Source of the DNA: Mercenaria mercenaria
Taxonomy: Eukaryota; Mollusca; Bivalvia; Venerida; Veneridae
Assembly: GCF_021730395.1 (NCBI RefSeq)
Contig: NC_069364.1
Location: forward strand, 82,391,501 to 82,455,500
Length of the DNA stretch: 64,000 nucleotides
Reading direction: 5' to 3'
This document shows positions 57,060 to 64,000 of this stretch, piece after piece. The position numbers were made by a program, and so were the translations under genes. Positions within the stretch are counted from its first letter, which is position 1; every line of letters begins with the position of its first letter. The notes under the pieces are model-generated. The model had not been told where the DNA came from. It made no database searches and saw only the letters and a program-made list of their open reading frames with translations.

Positions 57060-57300
57060 TATGAGCCGTGCCATGAGAAAACCAACATAGTGGGTTTGCG
57101 ACCAGCATGGATCCAGACCAGCCTGCGCATCTGCGCAGTCTGGTCAGGATCCATGCTGTTCGCTAATGGTTTCTCTAATTGCAGTAGGCTTCAAAAGCGA
57201 ACAGCATGGATCCTGACCAGACTGCGCGGATGCGCAGGCTGGTCTGGATCCATGCTGGTCGCACACCCACTATGTTGGTTTTCTCATGGCACGGCTCATA
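57060..57300. mobile_element. Foldback MITE, complete 241 bp copy
   Basis: TATGAGCCGTGCCATGAGAA at the left is mirrored by TTCTCATGGCACGGCTCATA at the right. The arms continue through ACCAACATAGTGGGTTTGCG and GACCAGCATGGATCCAGACC with only a few mismatches. The loop region is CGCTAATGGTTTCTCTAATT. It has no frame of its own. Shorter relatives lie at 41770 and 53591. Confidence 0.9.
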
Positions 57301-58029
57301 TTATAATTTCGTGTAAATGATGATTGTACGATGGTAGGAAATTATCAAGGAAAATGCCTAATATTTTCATTGGGGTATGCCGGTCTGAACTTCAAAAGAA
57401 TGACTACGAAATTAACTGGTGAGCATTTGATTCTGATTAAATATCGAAACTCCTCAATATCATACTTGTGCCAAACGAATTGTACGACAGTTATTTCCCG
57501 TTCCTGTTGATGAAAACATAATGTCATGCTGTTCAACAATTTTCATAACTGCTGTGTTCGTTAATTGAAATTTATTAGAAATTAACTTTGAGAAAACAAA
57601 GCTTTGATACATTTTTTTTCTTATCATATAGGCCTACAATCAACAGTTAAGTCTCATTTTTTTCGTATTGTCTTCGTACTGGTCTGTATATTAGAGTTGA
57701 TCCCGCCTTAGGTGCCACTGTATTAAACAGTTACCTAGCTTAAGCAGCCAGTCCACTAATTTCCCAAACTGATTTTTTGTGCTAATTTTCACCTGCCTTA
57801 AGCACCCAGATTTTGCCGTTAGGCATCACATTTAATTGAAAAACAATAAAATTCACCTATACAGAAGCGAACTCCTCGGGAACGGCAAATTCTATAACGA
57901 ATTATCTATCTGTAACATATCAATTGATTGTGCCTCTTGGTTTTAAAAGCGCACTAACAGAATGTAGTTTACTTGACTAACTTACGATTTGGTTGTTTAT
58001 ATGCTGTCAGTCCCCATGACAAACAGCTG
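57301..58029. other. Intergenic stretch, nothing recognised
   Basis: AT-rich sequence with no coding signal or recognised repeat. Confidence 0.4.
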
Positions 58030-58090
58030 AAGGGTTCACTTATTACGTGGATTTCTTCCTATCTGTCGTCCCGTAAACAACGTACATTTT
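58030..58090 (+). mobile_element. Reverse-transcriptase fragment of the second LINE family
   Basis: The frame KGSLITWISSYLSSRKQR is read here on the plus strand. The same 53 nt occur without change on the minus strand inside the LINE at the right end (about 63385-63438). The fragment abuts the 5-prime region of the plus-strand LINE. Confidence 0.8.
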
Positions 58091-58330
58091 CCATAGTTAT
58101 CCGTTCACACGCTTGTGTAGGAAACTTACGATATTTCTATTACTTTTAATACACGGGGTAAATCACATGTTTACATTATTATTCTTAAGTGTTAATAATG
58201 TTTGTTTTTCAACTGTTGTTGTCACTTGCGTCGCAAATAATATCTTTGAGTGCTGTAGTATGGGAAATGCATCAGACCTTGATAGTTATATTTTAATCTG
58301 GGAACTTTATACATTTTTGAGATAATACTT

Positions 58331-59116
58331 TTGTTAAGCGGCGATATTGAGAAAAATCCAGGTCCAGTTGAGACAGATGAAAATTGTTTATCTATTTATA
58401 GTCAAAATATAAGAAGTATTAGAAATAAGATTAATTTTATAAAAGATAACTGGCTTGATTACAACTTGCTCTGTTTCACAGAGACACATCTTGACAATAC
58501 GGTATCAAACGAATCTGTTTCTATTGAATCTTTTTCTACTGTCTATCGCAAAGACGTTACCTGTCATTCAGGCGGAATTTTAGTTTATGTTTCTGATCAA
58601 TTTACTTCAAAGCGCAAATTAGAGTTCGAAGTCTATCTGCAAGAATCAGTTTGGATTGAGTTAAGAAACAAACATACTAAATATCTTATCTGTACCGTAT
58701 ACAGGCAGCCAAACGCGCCCGTTGAATTTTGGAATAAATTGAATATTTGTTTAGAAAAAAGTCTTGAATATTGTGATAAAGTTATGTTAGTAGGAGATGT
58801 AAACGAAGACCAATTAAATTTGAATAATCACAAATTGAAATGTATTTTATTACTTAATGATTTTCGAAATATGAAAGAACCGACTCGAGTTACCGAAAAC
58901 TCTTCAACATTAATAGACTTTATAGCAGTTACTGACAATATTCAAGTTTATCATTCAGGAATATTTAATACACCGCGTGATATAAGTGATCATTACGGAA
59001 CTTACGTATATATTATATATATACAAGAATCGTGTAAAATATATAAAATACGCGTATGGATTTACGAGCGCGGAAATTTTCAGGAATTGAATAATCTTAT
59101 ACAGAATACAGACTAG
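58331..59116 (+). pseudogene. LINE 2A-like leader and AP endonuclease frame
   Basis: In frame upstream the sequence reads FEIILLLSGDIEKNPGP, a good fit to the 2A consensus D-x-E-x-N-P-G-P preceded by a Leu-rich helix. 2A peptides at the N-terminus of CR1/L2-type non-LTR elements are known to make ribosomes skip the Gly-Pro bond. The endonuclease follows: IYSQNIRSIRNKI (N), CFTETHLD (E), GGILVYV, VYRQPN, MLVGDVNED (normally GDFN) and DISDHY (SDH). The GDVNED sequence departs from the usual GDFN, and the frame ends at TAG 59114, so this copy is probably inactive. Confidence 0.85.
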
Positions 59117-59179
59117 TCGTGTCTAACTTTAAATTCCGTTCATGAAGCGTGTAACTCTTTTACATCAATACTTCTGAAC

Positions 59180-61231
59180 TTGGCTGAAAAATGCATTCCT
59201 ACGCGTTTAGTCACTATCCGACCTAAAGACAAACCTTGGTATGATTCAGAAATTCGTAGAACATCAAGACAACGAGATCGAACAAAGAAAAAAGCTATAA
59301 GAACTAATTTGACATCGGATTGGAATGCCTTTAAACGACTGCGAAATAAAGTAAATAACTTAAAAACACATGCTAAAGAACAATTTTTCAATAATTTAGA
59401 ATTTTCATTAGAAGAATCAAACGTGAATAATCCAAAACAGTACTGGAAGACTGTAAAATTACTTATAAAGGAAAACTCTAATGCCTTCAACTCAATACCA
59501 ACATTAGTCGTTGACGAAGATAACAATGAAAAATATTATACTACTGATAACGAAAAAGCTAATTGTTTAAATGAATATTTTACATCAATATCAAAAATTG
59601 ACTCTTCAGGAACTCAACTTCCGACATTTATCAATAAATCAAATAATGTTTTGACAGATTTCATTATAAACAGTCAAGAGATAATAGATATACTTTCATC
59701 ACTACCACTAAATAAAGCTGTCGGACCAGATGAAATCAGTCATAAATTATTAAAAGAAACTCGATTCAGTATAAGTTGTCCTTTAACTATTTTGTTTAAT
59801 AGGTCTCTTCATGTAGGTATTTATCCAAATATCTGGAAATTTGCAAAGGGTATGCCACTTTTCAAAAAGGGCAATAAAAATTCTCCTTCAAACTATCGAC
59901 CGATCTCACTAATAAGTTGTGTAGGAAAAGTAATGGAAAGGGTAATATTCAAACATAATTACAATCACTTACATTCAAATAACTTAATCTATCCATTACA
60001 GTCAGGGTTTCTTCCAGGTCATTCCACTGTTTATCAACTGATTGACATATATCATCAAATATGTGAATCATTCGATAAAAAACAGTCAACATGTATTATT
60101 TTCTGCGACATCTCTAAAGCTTTTGATAGAGTATGGCACCGTGGTCTCCTTTTTAAACTCAGACAATACGGTATTAATGACGAACTCTTAAATTGGACCA
60201 ATGACTACCTCTCTGAAAGAAAACAGTCTGTGTTTGTAGGTTCTGAATTATCTGAAATACTTGATATCTCTGCTGGTGTTCCCCTTGGGCCTCTTCTATT
60301 TCTCGTCTACGTTAATGACATTGCCGAAAATCTACTAAGTGTAACACGCCTCTTCGCAGATGACAGTTCTTTAGCTGTTTCATCTAGTGACTCACATTAT
60401 ATCGAAACGACTTTAAATCGTGACCTCCAAACCATCGATGAGTGGTCAAAACAATGGCTAGTAAATTTAAATCCTAGTAAAACTGAAGTCATGTTTTTCT
60501 CAACAAATATAGATAATAAGCCAACACTTGTGTTTAATGACAACTCTCTTGATTTTGTAGATCATCATAAACATTTAGGCTTAACACTATCGACAAATTT
60601 AAAATGGCACAAACACATTGAAAATATAACCTTATCAGCCTCCAAAGTGCTAAGTACAATGCGGTCATTGAAATTTAAATTAAAACGATCAACATTAAAT
60701 AAAATCTACATCTCTTACATGCGCCCCATATTAGAGTACGCTTCGATTGTGTGGGACGGATGCACATTATATGAAAAGCAATCTTTCGAACAGTTACAGC
60801 ATGAAGCCGCTGGCATAGTAACAGGTTTAACGCGGTCGGTTTCAATCAACTCTCTGATTAAGGAAGTAGGTTGGGTTTCCCTTTCAGACAGGCGAAAAAT
60901 TCAGAAGTTGGTTACGGTCTATAAAGCAAAAAATGGTCTTCTTCCACAATACGTAGAAAATATTTTCCCTTCTTTAATTTCAGAAACGACAAATTATCCA
61001 CTAAGGAATAGCAATAATTATACAACAGTAAATCGACGTACAGAGACATACAATAAATCATTTATACCTTCTGCTACCGAATTATGGAATACACTTGATA
61101 CTGCTGTTCGCGATTCAAATTCATTAAATATATTTAAATCAAGAATGAAAGAGATGTTTAAAGCGCCCCAAGTACCTAAGCATTTTTTGTTTGGAAACAG
61201 ACTTTTTTTCTGTTCTACATGCGCGCATTAG
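59180..61231 (+). pseudogene. LINE reverse transcriptase frame
   Basis: This is a 683-codon frame. RT landmarks in order are ALT-type PLNKAVGPDEISHKLLKE, SNYRPISLISCVGKVMERVI, LQSGFLPGHSTVYQLI, motif A FCDISKAFDRVWHRGLLFKL, the motif B region, and motif C RLFADDSSLAVS. The thumb follows with HKHLGLTLSTNLKWHKHI and ILEYASIVWDG. In motif B the usual GVPQGSxLGPLLF is shortened to GVPLGPLLF (near 60270-60300), a 12-nt in-frame loss that removes the PQG contact of the active site. The ORF changes frame near 61191-61231 into the C-terminal part. Confidence 0.9.
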
Positions 61232-61517
61232 AAATAACTGTAGTAATTTGCATGGTGATCTGTTCAGGAACTTTTTGAGGGAAACTGCGACATGTAATTG
61301 TGGATACTCGTTTGAAGATGCTGATCATTACCTATTTCACTGTCCCATATTTAAACCTCAAAGAATTATACTCTTTGAAGAAACTAGAATCTTTCATCCA
61401 CTTAATGTTAATCTATTACTTTTCGGCAGTGATTTGTTAGACGTTGAAAATAATCAAAAAGTATTTACAGCTGTTCAAAAATTCATTAAAACTACGGAAC
61501 GTTTTCACAACGCTTGA
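61191..61517 (+). pseudogene. LINE C-terminal zinc-knuckle-like frame
   Basis: Reads HARIRNNCSNLHGDLFRNFL and CNCGYSFEDADHYLFHCP, a C-x-C...H...C arrangement found at the end of CR1/L2-like polyproteins. It ends KTTERFHNA. It overlaps the RT frame by about 40 nt in a different phase, showing a frame change. Confidence 0.82.
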
Positions 61518-61913
61518 CTTTGTTTACTATGTGTATACGCCCTGCTGCCACTAATTTGCAAATGTATATGTTGGCAGAAACGAATCCAATGATCATGGGT
61601 GGGATACTTCTTGGCTGGATCCTAAAGCCTTATCAAAAGTTATATATATGTACTTGTATAAGGTACTGACAAATTATGTTTCTATCTCAACGTTTTATGT
61701 CTTTTTCTTTTTTGCTTAATATGTATGCATGTTACAAATAGATTAAAATTATGCCATTACTAAATAACAATATATGTTTACTTTCTATGTAGGGAAGGGT
61801 CGATCGCTAATGTTGTAAGAACTTGGGCCCAACCCTTTTGCTTTTCAATATATCGTAAATGTCTTGTCTCTGTATATATACATGTATATATAAGCAATAA
61901 AATATGTTTAAAC

Positions 61914-62184
61914 TAACGTGTCGTTGGCGCACAAAAACGTCGTCTTGGCGTTCTATCGTTCTGGTGCCCCCGCCAGAACGACGGAACGAAACAACGGCAA
62001 AGGTGAAAATATCGTTTTGGCGTTCTGGCGTAGAGAATACGCTGTGTTAGTAAACACATCTGAATGAATGAAGTATAAAAGAAGCCCGCACCATAACGAA
62101 AGAACGACGTTTTCACATTTGTCGTTGTCCCGTTCAGTCGTTCTGGCACCAGAACGACAGAACGCCAAGACGACGTTTTACCTC
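61914..62184. mobile_element. Foldback MITE between two LINEs
   Basis: AAAACGTCGTCTTGGCGTTC + TATCGTTCTGGTGCC at the left is mirrored by GGCACCAGAACGACAGAACG + CCAAGACGACGTTTT at the right, with further inner pairing (AACGAAACAACGGCAAAGGTGAAAA split, against its mirror). The arms are about 85 bp. The element fills exactly the space between the 3-prime end of the plus LINE and the truncated end of the minus LINE. Confidence 0.8.
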
Positions 62185-64000
62185 GAAAGAAAGCCTATCC
62201 TTGCCATTGAGAAGATTGTTTACTGACAAAGGACATGGAGTACTTGAGAAAAGCCTTTCACGAATTGTTTGATATTTACGACAACGAAGCAGGTAGTGAT
62301 CGACAGTCTCAGTGTTTCCACAGGTGCAAAGAGCGGATTCAGTTAAAGATCTTCTTTGGATGTCATAATTCAGAGAACTGCACCCAAGACGCAATCGAGT
62401 ATGTAGAATTTGCCCCTTTCTAGAGCCGCAGTTCAACAGAGGAGAAGATTTTGTTTAGTGCTGATTTGAAAGCTGTTAGGGTAGCTGCTTCCTTTGTCGT
62501 TTGTGGTAATGCATTCCAGTCCCGGATTGTTTTGGGCAGAAATGAAGAATTGTAAGACTGTTTTCTGGAGTTTACATTTCTTATGTTTCTTAGCTGGTAG
62601 CCTTCATCGTTAATTTGATCACGACCTGAAATGAGATCAGTCATGTAAGATGGAGATAGACCATAAAGCATTTTGTAGAATAAGATGAGACGATGTTTTT
62701 TCCTCCGCATTGCGAGGGTCTCTCACTTCAAATCATGTAATAGCTTCTGGATATTGCATAATTTTTGTTGCACCGGTTACTATACGAGCTGCTTCGTTAT
62801 GAACTGCTTCAATATAATTTTTCAGAGCTTCACTACAGTTGTCCCAGACAACATCTGAGTATTCAAGAAGAGGGCGAATGAATGAAAAATACATTCGTTC
62901 AAGGCTAGAGCGGTTAAGCACAAATTTCAGCGACCTCATTATTCCAATCCTCTGCCATGCCTTTTTCAGTATAATGAAAATATGGGTTGACCACTTCAGG
63001 TCGTTTGAGAATGTTAGTCCAAGATGTTTATGAGTAGATACCTCTTTGATTGCTGCATTGTTCATAGATAACATTGGATGATGTGGTTTGGAGTGTTTGC
63101 GTGAGAAGACCATTGATTCAGTCTTTGATGGATTGAAAAATACTAACCAGGACTCAGACCAAGAATGAATACTTTGGAGATCTGAATTTAAAGCAGTTGA
63201 TGCCTGATTGGGATTTTCAACTACTTTGTACAGACTGGTGTCGTCAGCAAAAAGACGAATGTAAGAGTTGGTAATAGAGACAATGTCGTTGATATAGGTC
63301 AAAAACAGAAAAGGTCCGAGCATGGACACTTGAGGAACGCCAGCATTAATCTGAGACCAACTAGAAGATGCGTTTGCATACGACACGTTGTTTACGGGAC
63401 GACAGATAGGAAGAAATCCACGTAATAAGTGAACCCTTTACACCCAGTGAAGACAGTTTCTGTAAAAGTCCACGATGCCACACCCGGTCAAAGGCTTTGG
63501 AAATATCGCAGAATACTGCACGTACTTCCTTTTCTTCATCAAGGGCTCGGCAAATATCATTGTAGATAAATGTAAGCTGGTTGATGGTGGAGTCGCCCTT
63601 AATAAAACCAGATTTAAGTTGTGAGGAGGTTGTTGTTGACAAGGAGTTGTAAAGGTATTTATGGACACGGCGCTCCATGAGCTTGCCAAGACAGCTGAGT
63701 AGGGATATTGGACGGTAGTTAGATGGTTTTGACGGATCTGACCTTTTGAATAACGGTGTGACATTTGCAAGTTTCCAAGAATTTGGAAAGTAAGATTCCA
63801 TCAATAGTTTGTTAAAAGATTTGGAAAGTGGTTCGGATAGTACTGATGCGCCTTCGCGGAGAAGTTTTGGACTGACAAGGTCTGGACCACTGGCTTTTGG
63901 TGGGTCTATAAGAGTAAGAGCATCTGTTACATCCTGGGGAGTGACAGTAATATTAGATAAAGATGAGTTGGTTAACATTTGGATATGTGGTAAGGGACGA
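62185..64000 (-). mobile_element. CR1/L2-group LINE (minus), 5-prime part beyond the window
   Basis: The minus-strand frames 63978-63361, 63386-62733, 62710-62420 and 62436-62134 form one RT to C-terminus series with frame changes. They include IDPPKASGPDLVSPKLLREG, SNYRPISLLSCLGKLMER, LKSGFIKGDSTINQL, FCDISKAFDRVWHRGLLQKL, AGVPQVSMLGPFLFLTYIND, RLFADDTSLY, HKHLGLTFSNDLKWSTHI, LLEYSDVVWDNC and finally CTCGNTETVDHYLLRC. PQG is PQV here. About 30 codons are lost between MQYPEAIT and the TLAMRRKKHRLILFYKM segment. Its 3-prime end is cut by the MITE at 62184. A sister family of, but distinct from, the plus LINE. Confidence 0.88.

Larger units (their letters stand above)
58091..61912 (+). mobile_element. 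CR1/L2-group LINE with N-terminal 2A-like peptide
   Basis: The order is: an N-terminal hydrophobic leader in a separate frame (58113-58325); a 2A-like GDIEKNPGP (58340-58366); an AP endonuclease frame to 59116; a reverse transcriptase frame 59180-61231; a C-terminal zinc-knuckle-like frame 61191-61517; then a 3-prime UTR ending GGGAAGGGTCGATCGCTAAT ... GCAATAAAAT at about 61907. The 3-prime end matches the truncated copy at 48873, so both are one family. The endonuclease and RT frames are in the same phase, separated by a single TAG at 59114-59116. The 5-prime end is unclear. Confidence 0.88.

Overview
This is an AT-rich, intron-bearing animal nuclear segment, most likely from a marine bivalve mollusc. 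That inference rests on spliced genes with GT-AG introns and on abundant repeat types familiar from bivalve genomes: tRNA-derived SINEs ending in a GTGTCGGTGCGACGTTAA-type block, 145-160 bp tandem units rich in AGGTCAAGGTCAC, short foldback MITEs and CR1/L2-like LINEs. No species is claimed.

The central content is a family of three secreted, spliced genes that I assembled by hand from exon homology, splice sites and reading-frame closure. Gene C (minus, 1987-12693, 4 exons, 319 aa) has a signal peptide, a SUEL/galactose-binding-lectin-like domain, a CUB-like domain and a short end. Genes A (plus, 21252-31788, 6 exons, 377 aa) and B (plus, 47517-56743, 6 exons, 371 aa) are duplicates of each other. 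Both have the same lectin-CUB core followed by a Thr/Pro-rich mucin-like linker exon and a separate last exon encoding a roughly 50-residue Lys/Arg tail. Every intron in all three genes is phase 1 and every frame closes. I infer a secreted glycan-binding protein whose basic tail could hold it on acidic matrix, mucus, nucleic acid or microbial surfaces. Exon-to-exon correspondence and conserved blocks upstream of A and B show that the promoter region was duplicated with the genes.

Between A and B lies an unrelated gene on the minus strand (35834-38013, 4 exons, 182 aa) for a four-transmembrane protein reminiscent of the MS4A/CD20 group.

The rest is mobile and repetitive DNA. It comprises an internally deleted I/Nimb-like LINE in an intron of A; a mariner-type 914 bp MITE ending 17 bp before the tail exon of A; a decayed pogo/Tigger transposon and a tRNA-Gly-type SINE that split a roughly 45 bp minisatellite; several tandem arrays of 62, 145, 155 and 160 bp; a CpG-rich 758 bp element; a tandem duplication with a SINE tail at its junction; and, at the right end, two CR1/L2-group LINEs facing each other. 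The plus-strand LINE starts with a 2A-like GDIEKNPGP peptide. No rRNA gene, true tRNA gene or CRISPR array was found. Exon models are predictions from sequence alone and no transcript evidence was available.
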